From positions 21,095 to 85,094 of the forward strand of contig CASEFX010000009.1 in the NCBI GenBank assembly GCA_949287305.1: a stretch of DNA of 64,000 nucleotides. The letters are read 5' to 3'. Every line of letters begins with the position of its first letter. Positions within the stretch are counted from its first letter, which is position 1. Below, piece by piece: positions 8,220-17,783 of the stretch. The DNA comes from an uncultured Sutterella sp. (lineage in GTDB: Bacteria > Pseudomonadota > Gammaproteobacteria > Burkholderiales > Burkholderiaceae_F). A program made the position numbers and the translations under genes. The notes beneath the pieces are model-generated. The model ran no database searches. It saw only the letters and a list, made by a program, of their open reading frames with translations, and had not been told where the DNA came from.

Positions 8220-9476
8220 ATGACTTCTTCTTATCTCCCTCGATTGCTTGACGCCCAACTCTCCAGAGCGCTCAAAACCATAGGCGCAGTGCTCATTGAA
8301 GGACCGAAACTCTGCGGGAAATCCACCACAGCTGCCAAACAAGCCCGAAGCACAGTACTGCTCGAGCCTGATCGAGCACTAAAACTCGCCGCCGTTAATC
8401 CGAAGGTCCTTCTTGAGGGAGACAATCCTCGTTTGCTGGACGAATGGCAACTTGCACCTCAGCTGTGGGACTTGATCCGGCGGGAAGTGGATCGTCGCGG
8501 CGGCGCTCCTGGTCAATTTATTCTGACCGGATCTGCTGTCCCTGCCGACCGTAGCAACATCAAGCATTCCGGTACCGGTCGGTTTGCTTGGCTCAAAATG
8601 AGGCCGATGACGCTTTTCGAAACAAGAGAATCAAACGGAAGCGTTAGTCTAGCAAAGCTTTTCTCAGGAGACCTAAATATCGGAAGCATCAGCCCTCTTT
8701 CGTTGGATGACGTTGCTTTTGCCGCCTGCCGTGGAGGGTGGCCCATGACGCTTCAACAGGAGGGTGATTTGGCACTCGACCATGCCTTTTATTACTTGAG
8801 TGCAGTTGTGCGAGAAGACGTTTCAAGAGTTGACGGCGTTAAGCGAAATGAAAAGCTCCTGCGAGATCTCATGCGCTCTTACGCCCGCGCACAAGGTTCG
8901 CAGATTTCCACACCGGAGATCACCAAAGACATGGGGGACAACGTCCATGAAAAAACGGTGCAGGGATATCTCAAGATCCTTCGGGAAATCTTCGTCATTG
9001 AGGACATGCCTGCATGGAATCCCAACCTTCGTTCGAAAACCGCGATTCGAACGTCCGACACCCGCTACTTCGTCGATCCCTCCCTCGCAACGGCCTCGTT
9101 GGGTGCTGGACCGCGCGATCTTCTCTTGGATCCTGAAACCTTCGGCTTCGTTTTCGAAACACTCTGCATTCGGGATCTTCGCGTCTACGCCCAAAGTCTC
9201 CACGGAGACGTTTTTCACTACCGAGACCGCAACGGCTTGGAATGCGACGCGGTGATTCATCTTCGAAACGGCCGTTACGGTCTCATCGAAATCAAACTTG
9301 GCAGCGACAAGGGGATCGAGGACGGCGTCAAGACGCTCAAAAAACTCGTCGACAAGATCGATGTTGATAAGATGCCTGCACCGTCCTTCCTCATGGTATT
9401 GACGGCCTCGGGCGAATACGCTTTCCGGAGAGACGACGGCGTCCTCGTCGTGCCGATCGGATGCCTCGCCCCCTGA
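8220..9476 (+). CDS. AAA ATPase of the DUF4143 family
   Basis: The protein has 418 residues from the ATG at 8220; an in-frame ATG at 8178 is possible, but the family normally begins close to the PRLLD segment. Walker A GPKLCGKST is at residues 28-36, followed by a Walker B-like LLDE near 80 and an LTGSA sensor-like segment near 105. The C-terminal DUF4143 half contains an E-x-D ... EIK arrangement reminiscent of PD-(D/E)xK nucleases. Members are widespread, horizontally mobile ATPases of unclear role. Third-position GC is visibly lower than in neighbours and the gene follows a tandem repeat block, so transfer is likely. The Shine-Dalgarno is weak. Confidence 0.85.
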   Translation: MTSSYLPRLLDAQLSRALKTIGAVLIEGPKLCGKSTTAAKQARSTVLLEPDRALKLAAVNPKVLLEGDNPRLLDEWQLAPQLWDLIRREVDRRGGAPGQFILTGSAVPADRSNIKHSGTGRFAWLKMRPMTLFETRESNGSVSLAKLFSGDLNIGSISPLSLDDVAFAACRGGWPMTLQQEGDLALDHAFYYLSAVVREDVSRVDGVKRNEKLLRDLMRSYARAQGSQISTPEITKDMGDNVHEKTVQGYLKILREIFVIEDMPAWNPNLRSKTAIRTSDTRYFVDPSLATASLGAGPRDLLLDPETFGFVFETLCIRDLRVYAQSLHGDVFHYRDRNGLECDAVIHLRNGRYGLIEIKLGSDKGIEDGVKTLKKLVDKIDVDKMPAPSFLMVLTASGEYAFRRDDGVLVVPIGCLAP

Positions 9477-9618
9477 TGCGATCGAAGGAAATCGCGCCGA
9501 AAGAGTGAAGCGTTATTCCAAAATCAGCTAAACGGTAATACCAATACCTATCCCAAAAGCCTTTCCGCACAATTTGGACATCCCGAAAACCCCTACAACC
9601 ACTAAAAGGTTTCCATCC

Positions 9619-12021
9619 ATGTCCAAGCAGAACCTTTTGGAGACGCCCGTCACGCGGCGCAGTTTCCTCCATGCGTCGGCAATCGGCTTTCTCGCCGGTT
9701 ACGCGCTCACGCCGGTCGGCCGCGCCGTAGCGGCGGCCGTGGACGACCTCGAAACGATGTCCTGGACCGCCTGCGTCATCAACTGCGGGCACCGCTGCCC
9801 GCTTCGCTGCTTCTCGAAGAACGGCCGCGTCATCCGCATCGAAACCGACAACACGATTCCGGACGGTTGCACGCCGCGTCAGCTGCGCGCCTGCCTCAAG
9901 GGCCGCAGCATGCGCCAGCGCATCTATTCGCCCGATCGTCTCAAGTATCCGATGAAGCGCGTCGGCCCCCGCGGCGAAGGAAAGTTCGAGCGCATTTCCT
10001 GGGACGAAGCCCTCAAGACCGTCGCCGAAAAACTCGAATACACGGTGAAGACCTACGGCAACGAGTCGCTTTACTGGCAGTACTGCTCCGCACAGCAGTC
10101 GCTCGTCAACTCGCGCCGCGCCTGGTGGCGTCTTTTGAACCTTATGGGCGGCTACCTCAAGTACTACGGCTCCTACTCGACCGCCCAGATTTCCGCCTCC
10201 TTCCCGATGACTTACGGCGGCAGTCCCGCTTCGTATGAAAGCGAAGTCGCCAACGCCAAGCTCTACGTGGGCTTCGGCAACAACCCGTCGGTAACGCGCG
10301 GCTCGGGCGCCGGAAAGTCCTATCAGCTCACCTGCGCGCTCTCGGGCCGCAACCGCCCGAAGATGATCATCATCGACCCGATCTACACCGACACGGCGGT
10401 CGGCAAGGCCGACGAATGGATCCCGATCCGTCCGGGCACCGACGCCGCCCTCGTGCAGGCGATCGCCTACGAGCTCATCCGCAACAACTGGGTGGATCAG
10501 GCCTTCCTCGACAAGTACTGCGTGGGCTACGACGAAAAGACGTTGCCCGCGTCGGCCCCGAAGAAGAGCGACTACAAGAGCTTTATTCTCGGCGAAGGCG
10601 ACGACAAGACGCCGAAGACCCCGGAATGGGCGTCGAAGATCACCGGCATTCCCGTCGAAACCATCGTTCATCTTGCGCGTGAAATCGGCACGACGAAGCC
10701 CTGCTTCATCGCGCAGGGCTGGGGCCCGCAGCGTCAGGCGAACGGCGAAGAAACCGCCCGCGCCATCGCGATGCTCCCGATCCTCACGGGGAACGTCGGG
10801 CTTCCCGGCACGAACACCGGCCAGCACGAAGGGAACGTCTCCTTCCCGGCCGTCTACCTCCCGGTGGGCAAGAATCCCGTCAAGGCCACGATTCCGTGCT
10901 TCCTCTGGACGGACGCGATCGTGCGCGGCAAGGAAATGGACGACATCCACGACGGTCTCAAGGGCGTCAAGAAGCTCGGCCACGATATTAAGATGATCGT
11001 CAATTCGGGCGGCAACACCCTCATCAACCAGCACGGCGACAGCAACTGGACGGACGCCATTTTGCGCGACGAATCGAAGTGCGAATTCATCGTCGTCTGC
11101 GACAACATGATGACGCCGTCGGCCCGCTACGCCGACATTCTGCTTCCCGACACGCTCGGTCCCGAAACGGACGACATCGCGAGCTCGGGCGGCTCGAACG
11201 GCGACACCGCCTCGATCCTTCCGATGCACAAGTCGGTTGAGCCCGAGTGGGAACAGCGTCCCTCCTGGGAAATCTGCCGCGGCATCGCGAAGTTCCTCGG
11301 CAAGGAAGAGGCCTTCACCGAAGGCCGCACCCAGCTCGAATGGGTCGAATGGTGCTACGAGGAAACGCGCAAGAAGGCGCCGGAACTTCCGCCCTTCGCC
11401 GAATTCTGGAAGACGGGCCCGAAGCAGGCGCTCGAATTCCCGCGCTCGCCCGTGGCGCTCGCCGACTTCCGCAAGGACCCCGAAAAGGCGCCTCTGAAGA
11501 CCCCGTCTGGCAAGATCGAAATCTATTCGGAACGCCTCGCCAAGATCGCGTCCGAATGGAAGCTTCCCGAAGGCGAACTCATCAGTCCGATTCCGCGCTT
11601 CTTTGCGACCTGGGAAATGCCGGGCGACAAGCTTCAGGAAAAGTATCCGCTCCAGTGCTACGGCTACCACGGACACGGACGCATTCACTCGACCTTCCAC
11701 AACCTTCCGTGGCTTCGCGAACAGTTCCCGGACCATGTCCTCATGAACCCGATCGACGCCAAGGCCCGCGGCATTGAAACGGACGATCTCGTCCGGGTCT
11801 TCAACGACCGCGGCACGGTGGAAATCCGCGCGAAGGTGACCCCGCGCATCATGCCGGGCGTCACGTCCATCCCGCAGGGCGCCTGGTACACGCCCGTCAT
11901 GAAGGACGGCAAACGCGTCGACGTGGGCGGCAACATCAATACGCTCACGCACCACCGCCCGAGCCCCCTGGCCAAGGGGAACGCGCAGCACACCGTGCTC
12001 GTTCAGATCGAAAAAGCGTAA
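9619..12021 (+). CDS. dmsA: DMSO-reductase-type molybdopterin oxidoreductase, catalytic subunit
   Basis: The 800-residue protein starts at the ATG at 9619 (a Tat RRSFL motif lies at residues 13-17). The mature N-terminus has the C-x3-C-x3-C pattern plus a fourth cysteine about 30 residues later, for one 4Fe-4S cluster. The YGSYSTAQ segment near residue 190 matches the DmsA region that supplies the serine ligand to molybdenum. The family reduces S- or N-oxides such as DMSO and TMAO in the periplasm with quinol-derived electrons. The gene is followed 12 nt later by dmsB. No dmsC or dmsD is in the window. Substrate is inferred from family only. Confidence 0.88.
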   Translation: MSKQNLLETPVTRRSFLHASAIGFLAGYALTPVGRAVAAAVDDLETMSWTACVINCGHRCPLRCFSKNGRVIRIETDNTIPDGCTPRQLRACLKGRSMRQRIYSPDRLKYPMKRVGPRGEGKFERISWDEALKTVAEKLEYTVKTYGNESLYWQYCSAQQSLVNSRRAWWRLLNLMGGYLKYYGSYSTAQISASFPMTYGGSPASYESEVANAKLYVGFGNNPSVTRGSGAGKSYQLTCALSGRNRPKMIIIDPIYTDTAVGKADEWIPIRPGTDAALVQAIAYELIRNNWVDQAFLDKYCVGYDEKTLPASAPKKSDYKSFILGEGDDKTPKTPEWASKITGIPVETIVHLAREIGTTKPCFIAQGWGPQRQANGEETARAIAMLPILTGNVGLPGTNTGQHEGNVSFPAVYLPVGKNPVKATIPCFLWTDAIVRGKEMDDIHDGLKGVKKLGHDIKMIVNSGGNTLINQHGDSNWTDAILRDESKCEFIVVCDNMMTPSARYADILLPDTLGPETDDIASSGGSNGDTASILPMHKSVEPEWEQRPSWEICRGIAKFLGKEEAFTEGRTQLEWVEWCYEETRKKAPELPPFAEFWKTGPKQALEFPRSPVALADFRKDPEKAPLKTPSGKIEIYSERLAKIASEWKLPEGELISPIPRFFATWEMPGDKLQEKYPLQCYGYHGHGRIHSTFHNLPWLREQFPDHVLMNPIDAKARGIETDDLVRVFNDRGTVEIRAKVTPRIMPGVTSIPQGAWYTPVMKDGKRVDVGGNINTLTHHRPSPLAKGNAQHTVLVQIEKA

Positions 12022-12033
12022 GGAAGGAACACC

Positions 12034-12645
12034 ATGAAGCAACTCGGTTTTTACATCGACGCCGCGAAGTGCACGGGCTGCAAGACCTGCGTCGTCGCCT
12101 GCAAGGACGCGCACGATCTTCCCGTCGGGATGAATCTGCGCAAGGTCATCGAATACGCGGGCGGCGGCTGGCGTCAGGACCGCATGACGGGCGCCTGGCA
12201 TCAGGACGTCTTCGCCTACTACCTGTCGATTGCGTGCAACCACTGCGAGGATCCCGCCTGCGTGAAGGTCTGCCCCACGAAGGCGCACTTCAAGCGCAAG
12301 GAAGACGGTCTCGTCGTGATCGACCACGAAAAGTGCATCGGCTGCGGCGCCTGCGCGGCGGCCTGCCCTTACGACGCTCCGCAGTTGGACGTCAAAGCGA
12401 AAAAGATGCTGAAGTGCGACGGCTGTCTCGACCGTCTCGAAAAGGGACTGCAGCCCGTCTGCGTCGAATCCTGCACGCAGCGCGCGATCGAATTCGGACC
12501 GATCGACGCCCTTCGCAAGAAGTACGGCTCGCAGGCCGTGGCGCCTCTGCCGCCCGTCGACAAGACGAAGCCGGCTCTGGCGATTCACGCGCCGAAGAAC
12601 GCCCGTCCGGTCGGCGACGACTCGGGCACGGTGTATTTCCACTGA
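12034..12645 (+). CDS. dmsB: DMSO reductase-type electron-transfer subunit, four 4Fe-4S clusters
   Basis: This 203-residue ferredoxin-like subunit has four cysteine groups in the order expected for DmsB: CTGCKTC near residue 14, CNHCEDPAC near 69, CIGCGAC near 99, and a final group beginning CDGC near 129. It passes electrons from a membrane quinol oxidase to the molybdenum subunit. It lacks its own signal peptide, as usual for subunits exported as hitchhikers with the Tat-tagged partner. It follows dmsA with a GGAAGGA-type ribosome site. A hairpin and terminator follow directly, so no membrane anchor is encoded downstream. Confidence 0.9.
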   Translation: MKQLGFYIDAAKCTGCKTCVVACKDAHDLPVGMNLRKVIEYAGGGWRQDRMTGAWHQDVFAYYLSIACNHCEDPACVKVCPTKAHFKRKEDGLVVIDHEKCIGCGACAAACPYDAPQLDVKAKKMLKCDGCLDRLEKGLQPVCVESCTQRAIEFGPIDALRKKYGSQAVAPLPPVDKTKPALAIHAPKNARPVGDDSGTVYFH

Positions 12646-12693
12646 GCGCCCTCTCCTCCGCCCCGAACCTTCGGGGCGGAGAGCTCCATAGAC

Positions 12694-12732
12694 AAGAGGA
12701 CCGACTCCGTTACGGAACCGGTCCTCTTTTCC
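12694..12732 (+). terminator. Intrinsic terminator of dmsAB
   Basis: AAGAGGACCG (12694-12703) pairs with CGGTCCTCTT (12719-12728), followed by T-rich sequence. A second GC-rich hairpin (12658-12680, CCGCCCCGA/TCGGGGCGG) lies between it and the dmsB stop. Confidence 0.8.
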
Positions 12733-12768
12733 TTTCAGCGCCTCCGCGAGAGGCGGAGGATCGCGTTC

Positions 12769-13938
12769 TTAGCGGGCGTTTTCGAGAATCGTCTTCACGG
12801 CCGCTTCATCGAGCGGCACGTACTTGCCTAGAAGGCCCTTTCGCACGGCGCCCTTCGCGAGCTTTTCGATCGGAGCGTCGGGCACCTTGAGTTCCGTGAG
12901 CGTCACGGGCATGCCAAGCGACCGGTAGAAGGTCTTGAGCGCTTCGATCCCGCGCGCGACGGTTTCTTCCTGCGTCGCACCCTTTTCAACGCGCATCACG
13001 CGAAGCGCAAAGTCTTCGACGCGGGCGGGACGGGTCTTCGCGACGAACGCCATCCAAGCCGGAATGATGACGGTGAGCCCCGCGCCGTGGGTCACTTCGG
13101 CGTTCCAGCCCGAGAGCTCATGCTCGATTCCGTGGCAGGCCCAGTCCTCTTCACGGCCGAGCCCGAAGTAGCCGTTGTGGGCGTAGGTTCCCACCATCGC
13201 GATCTGGCACCAGGCGTCCCAGTCGGAGGGGTTTGCGACGACCTTCGGTCCGAAGTCGACCGCCGTGCGCATGGCGGCTTCGGCCTGCGCGTCGACGTAT
13301 TCGCAGTGTTCGGTGTTCGTGAAGTAGCGCTCCATGATGTGGGAGATCATGTCGGTGACGCCCGCGCCGATCTGCCAGCGGGGGAGCGTGAAGAAGAGCT
13401 CGGGATTCACGGCCGAGGCCTTCGGGCGGATCGCTTCGACGCCGATCCCCGTCTTGATCCCCTCTTCGTTCGAAAGGACCGCGCGGATCGACTGCTCCGA
13501 CCCCGCGGCGGGGAGGGTCAGAATCGTGTAGACGGGAAGCGCCGACTGAACGGTCGCCTTCCCGGCAAAGAAGTCCCAGACGTCGCAGTCGGCCTCGAAC
13601 CCGACGGCCGCGGCCTTGGCGCTGTCGATCACCGAGCCGCCGCCCACGGCGAGGATCGCGCGGGGCTTCTTTTCGGCGTACTTTTTGATCCAGGTGCGCA
13701 CGAGCCCGATCTGCGGGTTCGGAACGACGCCGCCCTCTTCGTGCACCGTGAGGCCCGCTTCCTTGAGGGCCGCCGTCACGCGGGGAAGCAGTCCCGAGCG
13801 GATGACCGAGCCTCCGCCGTAGACGACGAGGACGTCGCCCTCGTGCCCAAGATCGTCGGCGAGACGCCCGACGAGTCCCTTTTCCGCTTCACGGCCGAAA
13901 AAGAGGCGCGTGGCGTTCGCGTATTGAAATCCCAGCAT
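12769..13938 (-). CDS. Iron-containing alcohol dehydrogenase (butanol dehydrogenase / YqhD type)
   Basis: The 389-residue protein starts at the ATG at 13938, behind AAGGAGAG. It shows the group III iron-dependent ADH layout: an N-terminal Rossmann-like domain with YGGGSV and AVGGGSVIDSAKA motifs near residues 40 and 95, and a C-terminal helical metal domain with D and H ligands in the DMISH and HGIEHELS segments (near residues 190 and 260). It probably reduces aldehydes to alcohols with NAD(P)H in the cytoplasm. It lies 44 nt after the RNA methyltransferase gene on the same strand, so it may be the last gene of that unit. Confidence 0.88.
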   Translation of the reverse strand: MLGFQYANATRLFFGREAEKGLVGRLADDLGHEGDVLVVYGGGSVIRSGLLPRVTAALKEAGLTVHEEGGVVPNPQIGLVRTWIKKYAEKKPRAILAVGGGSVIDSAKAAAVGFEADCDVWDFFAGKATVQSALPVYTILTLPAAGSEQSIRAVLSNEEGIKTGIGVEAIRPKASAVNPELFFTLPRWQIGAGVTDMISHIMERYFTNTEHCEYVDAQAEAAMRTAVDFGPKVVANPSDWDAWCQIAMVGTYAHNGYFGLGREEDWACHGIEHELSGWNAEVTHGAGLTVIIPAWMAFVAKTRPARVEDFALRVMRVEKGATQEETVARGIEALKTFYRSLGMPVTLTELKVPDAPIEKLAKGAVRKGLLGKYVPLDEAAVKTILENAR

Positions 13939-13982
13939 GGTTCTCTCCTTGGAAATGACAGTGTTTTGGCCTCTGCGCGCGG

Positions 13983-14801
13983 TCAACGGCGGGCAAGGCG
14001 TCTGCGGCGTACGTCAAAAAGACACACGGCCGCGGCCGCCCCGACGTTGAGGCTTTCGCAGGCTTCTTCGATCGGAATATAAAAGCGACGGTGCGTTTTG
14101 GCGAGGGCTTCCGACGACACGCCCGGGCCTTCCGCGCCGAGAATCCAGCAGACGGGCCCCGACGCGTAGTCGTCCGCCGCGAAAAGGTCTTCGCCGCCGC
14201 GGGCGTCCGCGGCGAGAATCGTCCCTTCGTAGCGCTCGGCAAAGACGTCGATCGGACAGTTTTCGATGAGCTTCGCGCCGAAGTGCGCCCCCATCCCCGC
14301 GCGCATCACCTTGGGCGCATAAAAGCCCGCGGTCTTGGGCGAGCCCGCGATCGTGCGGAAGCCCGCCGCCACGGCCGTGCGGATGAGCGTGCCGACGTTC
14401 CCGGCGTCCTGCACGCCGTCAAGGTAGAGCACGTCCTCGTGCGAGAAGTCGACGTCTTCGGTCTTCGGGACGGGGACTTCGAGCATGATCCCGACGCCGT
14501 GCTCGACGGGCGAAAGGGTCTGCCAGAGACGGTCCGCGACGACGCGCGGGCGAAGGCCCCGCTCGCGCACATAGGTTTCCACCCAGTGCCGCGCCTCGGC
14601 GTTGGCGCTTTGCGCGACGAGAAGATTCGTGACGGGAAGGCCCGTGTGGAAGTAGCACTCGGCGAGGTGTGCGCCCTCGAGGAGAGTCGTTCCGGCCTTC
14701 TTCACGAAGCGCGGATCCGTGGCAAGTCGGCGCCAGCGCTTCACGTTGGGATTGGCGTCGCTCTCGAGGACTTCGATTCGGTCGTTTCGTTGGTTCGTCA
14801 T
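13983..14801 (-). CDS. TrmH/SpoU-family RNA 2'-O-methyltransferase
   Basis: 272 residues from the ATG at 14801; a GTG at 14819 overlaps the rnhB stop (GTGA) and is an alternative start. The C-terminal SPOUT domain has its three motifs: LDGVQDAGNVGTLIRTA near residue 130, ILGAEGPGVS near 215, and the IPIE...SLNVGAAAAVCLF knot near 240-265. The N-terminal part resembles the substrate-binding domain of RNA methyltransferases. These enzymes use SAM to methylate ribose in rRNA or tRNA. It follows lpxA-lpxB-rnhB, a common arrangement in betaproteobacteria. The target nucleotide cannot be assigned. Confidence 0.88.
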   Translation of the reverse strand: MTNQRNDRIEVLESDANPNVKRWRRLATDPRFVKKAGTTLLEGAHLAECYFHTGLPVTNLLVAQSANAEARHWVETYVRERGLRPRVVADRLWQTLSPVEHGVGIMLEVPVPKTEDVDFSHEDVLYLDGVQDAGNVGTLIRTAVAAGFRTIAGSPKTAGFYAPKVMRAGMGAHFGAKLIENCPIDVFAERYEGTILAADARGGEDLFAADDYASGPVCWILGAEGPGVSSEALAKTHRRFYIPIEEACESLNVGAAAAVCLFDVRRRRLARR

Positions 14802-14815
14802 GGTGTTTCCAGGGG

Positions 14816-15484
14816 TCACTCGTCGCCCGACTCGCGGGCCTTTCCTTCCTCCCGGGCGCGCAGAAGCGACTTCACGGGCTCGAAGGTTTTGCGGTGAATG
14901 GGCGTGGGGCCGAATTTTTCGAGCGCCGCCACGTGCTCCTTCGTGCCGTAGCCCGCGTGACGTTCAAAGCCGTATTCGGGATACTGTTCCGCATATTCGC
15001 GCATCTTCGCGTCTCGGGCGGTCTTGGCCAAAATCGACGCGGCCGATATCGCGGGGACCTTGGCGTCCCCCTTCACGATCGCTTCCGCGGGGTACGGGAG
15101 ATCAGGCAAACGGTTGCCGTCCACCCAGACACAGTCAGGGGCGACTTGGAGTCCCTCCACCGCCCTTCTCATCGCGTTCATCGTGGCGCGCAGAATGTTG
15201 ACGCGGTCGATTTCTTCGGGCTCGGCCCAGGCAATCGCCCAGGCAAGCGCGCGCTCGCGGATGAGCGGAGCGAGCGCCTCGCGCTTTTTCGCGGAGAGCT
15301 TCTTCGAGTCGGCAAGCCCCTCGATCGGACGCTTCGGATCCAGAATCACCGCGGCCGCGCAGACGGGACCCGCCAACGGCCCGCGCCCGGCCTCGTCGAC
15401 GCCCGCGAGGAGCCCCTCAAAGCGGAGCGCTTCGTAGTCTTCGTCGAAAAGCGAGGGTTCGGAAGGGATGGAGGATTTTTTCAT
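14816..15484 (-). CDS. rnhB: Ribonuclease HII
   Basis: The 222-residue protein has the RNase HII catalytic signature [12 protein letters not shown] at about residues 28-39, an [10 protein letters not shown] segment near 60, and the family DGN and AASI.AK motifs further on. It cleaves RNA in RNA-DNA hybrids and removes single ribonucleotides from DNA. It lies in the usual lpxA-lpxB-rnhB order, 77 nt after lpxB, and its stop overlaps a possible GTG start of the following methyltransferase. Length is normal. Confidence 0.95.
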   Translation of the reverse strand: MKKSSIPSEPSLFDEDYEALRFEGLLAGVDEAGRGPLAGPVCAAAVILDPKRPIEGLADSKKLSAKKREALAPLIRERALAWAIAWAEPEEIDRVNILRATMNAMRRAVEGLQVAPDCVWVDGNRLPDLPYPAEAIVKGDAKVPAISAASILAKTARDAKMREYAEQYPEYGFERHAGYGTKEHVAALEKFGPTPIHRKTFEPVKSLLRAREEGKARESGDE

Positions 15485-15561
15485 GAGGAAAAAATGAAAA
15501 CGCCCGCTCTCCGAAAGAGGTCCTTCGGGAGCGAGCGAAGATTCTTGCGGGGAAAGGAGGC

Positions 15562-16740
15562 TCAGCGACGGCGCTTCGCGGCGTCGCTGATCGCTTCGGC
15601 CACAAGCGACGGCGTGTCGGCCAGGAGGCTTTCGTGCATCTTCGTGAAGCGCTCCTCGAGTTCACGACGCTTGACGTCGTTCGTGAGCGCGTCTTCGAGG
15701 GCGTAGGAAATCCAGTCGGCCTCGCAGAAGTACTGCAGGAATTCCGGCACGACGTTGTCGCCCAAGAGGATGTTCGGAAGCGACACGTGGCGGATGAGGG
15801 CCTTCTTCTGCATGATCATGCCCGTCAGAGCCGGCATCTTGTAGCCCACGACCAAGGGCTTCTTGAAGAGCGCGCACTCAAGGGCCGCCGTACCCGAAGC
15901 GCAGAGGACCGCGTCGGCCGCCTCGATCATGCGGTGGCTTTCGCCCACGACGATCTTGATGCGGGACGCCACGCGCGGGAAGAGACCCGAATTGAAGATG
16001 ATCTTCGCGCGGGCCTGATCGTTCGCGGCGGGAACGAGCACGTGCATGTCGCCCACGCGGTGCATGATCTTTTCGACCGCACCGAAAAAGGCGTCCGAGC
16101 ACCCGTCGATTTCGTCGGGGCGCGAGCCCGGCATCACCGTGACGACGGGGAGACCGTCGTCGATCCCGAGGGCCTTGCGGGCGCCCGCGGTGTCGGGCTT
16201 CATCGGAATGATGCCCGCGAGCGGATGACCCACGTAGGTCGTGCGCACGCCCGAATTCTTGTAGACCGTCTCTTCAAACGGGAAGACGAGCAGCATGCGG
16301 TCGACCGCCTCGCGGATCTTCTGGATGCGTTCCGGACGCCAGGCCCAGATGGAGGGGCTCACGAAGTGGACCGTGGGAATGCCCTTGCGGCGCAGACGCG
16401 CCTCGATTCCAAGGTTGAAGTCGGGCGCGTCCACCCCGACGAAGACGCGCGCGTCCGACGCGACGAAGCGTTCGACGAGTTCCGTGCGCAGGCGCAGAAG
16501 GCGCGGCAGGTGCGCAAGAACCTCGACGTAGCCGCGCACCGAGAGCTCCCGAATGTCGTGCCAGGCGTGAAAGCCCGCGGCGCGCATCTTGTCGCCGCCC
16601 ACGCCGTACTGCGGGGCGCCGTCCATGCGGCGAATCGTTTCGGGAAGAACCAGACTCGCGATGAAGTCGCCGCTTGCCTCGCCAGCAAGCCATACGGCGC
16701 CGTCTCGCTCGGGTGTCGGGGTCGGATGATGGGTTCCCAT
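15562..16740 (-). CDS. lpxB: Lipid-A-disaccharide synthase
   Basis: The 392-residue protein begins, after a short variable N-terminus, with the AGEASGD motif typical of LpxB. It contains GVDAPDFNL near residue 100, [12 protein letters not shown] near 130, and the VMPGSR segment near 200 of this glycosyltransferase family. It condenses UDP-diacylglucosamine with lipid X at the inner membrane during lipid A synthesis. It is 36 nt downstream of lpxA on the same strand and upstream of rnhB. Length is normal. Confidence 0.95.
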   Translation of the reverse strand: MGTHHPTPTPERDGAVWLAGEASGDFIASLVLPETIRRMDGAPQYGVGGDKMRAAGFHAWHDIRELSVRGYVEVLAHLPRLLRLRTELVERFVASDARVFVGVDAPDFNLGIEARLRRKGIPTVHFVSPSIWAWRPERIQKIREAVDRMLLVFPFEETVYKNSGVRTTYVGHPLAGIIPMKPDTAGARKALGIDDGLPVVTVMPGSRPDEIDGCSDAFFGAVEKIMHRVGDMHVLVPAANDQARAKIIFNSGLFPRVASRIKIVVGESHRMIEAADAVLCASGTAALECALFKKPLVVGYKMPALTGMIMQKKALIRHVSLPNILLGDNVVPEFLQYFCEADWISYALEDALTNDVKRRELEERFTKMHESLLADTPSLVAEAISDAAKRRR

Positions 16741-16776
16741 AAATCGGTCCTTGGAAAAGGGGTTGTAGAAATGTTC

Positions 16777-17583
16777 TTAGCGGATCAGTCCGCGCGTGCT
16801 CGCGGCGACGAAGTCGCCGAAGTGCGTCAGGACTTCGGCCGCGTCGGGGAATTCGGTCTTGAGGGCCTCGATTTTCTCGAGCGCCTCCTTCACCGTGAGG
16901 TTTTCACGGTAGAGCGCCCCGTAGGCGCGGCGAAGCGCGCGCATCTGATCGTCGTTGAAGCCCGAGCGGCGCAGACCCACGAGGTTGAGCCCGTGCGGCA
17001 CGCAGGGGTTCCCCGCGCAGATGACGTAGGGCGGAACGTCCCGCGTCACCGCGGCGACGCCCCCGACCATCGCGTGGGCGCCCACGCGGCAGAACTGATG
17101 CACGCCCGTCTGACCGCCCACGATGGCGTAGTCTTCGAGCGTCACGTGGCCGGCCAGGGCCACGTTGTTCGCGAGAATCGTGCCGTTGCCGACGCGGCAG
17201 TCGTGGGCGACGTGGGCGTTCGCCATGAAGAGGTTGTCGCTTCCCACGCGGGTGATGCCTTCGTCCTGCACCGTCCCGATCGAGAGCGTGCAGTTTTCGC
17301 GGATGACGTTTCGGTCGCCCACGATGAGCACGGTGTCTTCGCCGGCGTACTTCTTGTCCTGCGGTTCGCAGCCGATGGCGGCGCCCGGATAGACGACGTT
17401 GTCGGCGCCGAGCGTCGTGCGGCCTTCGACCGTCACGTGACTGCGCAGAACCGTGCGGTCTCCGATCTTCACGTCGGGGCCGACGTAGCAGAAGGGCCCG
17501 ACGACGACGTCTTGGCCGATCGTCGCGCGTTCGTCGACAAGCGCGGTGGGATGAATGCGGGCAGTCGGATGAATGTTGACCAT
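16777..17583 (-). CDS. lpxA: UDP-N-acetylglucosamine acyltransferase
   Basis: 268 residues from the ATG at 17583; frame upstream of this is open but lacks family sequence. The N-terminal two thirds are left-handed hexapeptide repeats ([LIV]-G-x4), starting IHPTA, as expected for the LpxA trimeric beta-helix. The catalytic histidine region, AHDCRVGNG, lies near residue 130, and the C-terminal helical domain is present. It transfers 3-hydroxyacyl chains from ACP to UDP-GlcNAc, the first step of lipid A synthesis. lpxD and fabZ, which often precede it, are not next to it here. Confidence 0.95.
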   Translation of the reverse strand: MVNIHPTARIHPTALVDERATIGQDVVVGPFCYVGPDVKIGDRTVLRSHVTVEGRTTLGADNVVYPGAAIGCEPQDKKYAGEDTVLIVGDRNVIRENCTLSIGTVQDEGITRVGSDNLFMANAHVAHDCRVGNGTILANNVALAGHVTLEDYAIVGGQTGVHQFCRVGAHAMVGGVAAVTRDVPPYVICAGNPCVPHGLNLVGLRRSGFNDDQMRALRRAYGALYRENLTVKEALEKIEALKTEFPDAAEVLTHFGDFVAASTRGLIR

Positions 17584-17783
17584 GAGTGTCTTTCGGTTGG
17601 GAACGCGGAGAGCCTTCTTGAAGAAAACCGTCCGCGGCGTTTTATCGGTAAAAGCGTACGGCGCTTCGCTTACGGGAAACTTTCGGGCAGGCAAAACTCA
17701 GCGTTTTCCCGCGCGCGACAAATCCCCTCGGGCGCCGTGACGTCAAGGTTCGTGGCAAAGTGTAGCAGGCTGGCGCCCAAGCC

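Noticed and set aside
9391..12642. A 1083-codon open frame on the minus strand opposite dmsAB
   Set aside because: It is the mirror of two clearly functional plus-strand genes in high-GC DNA. It has Arg/His/Gly/Ala-rich composition and no domain signature.
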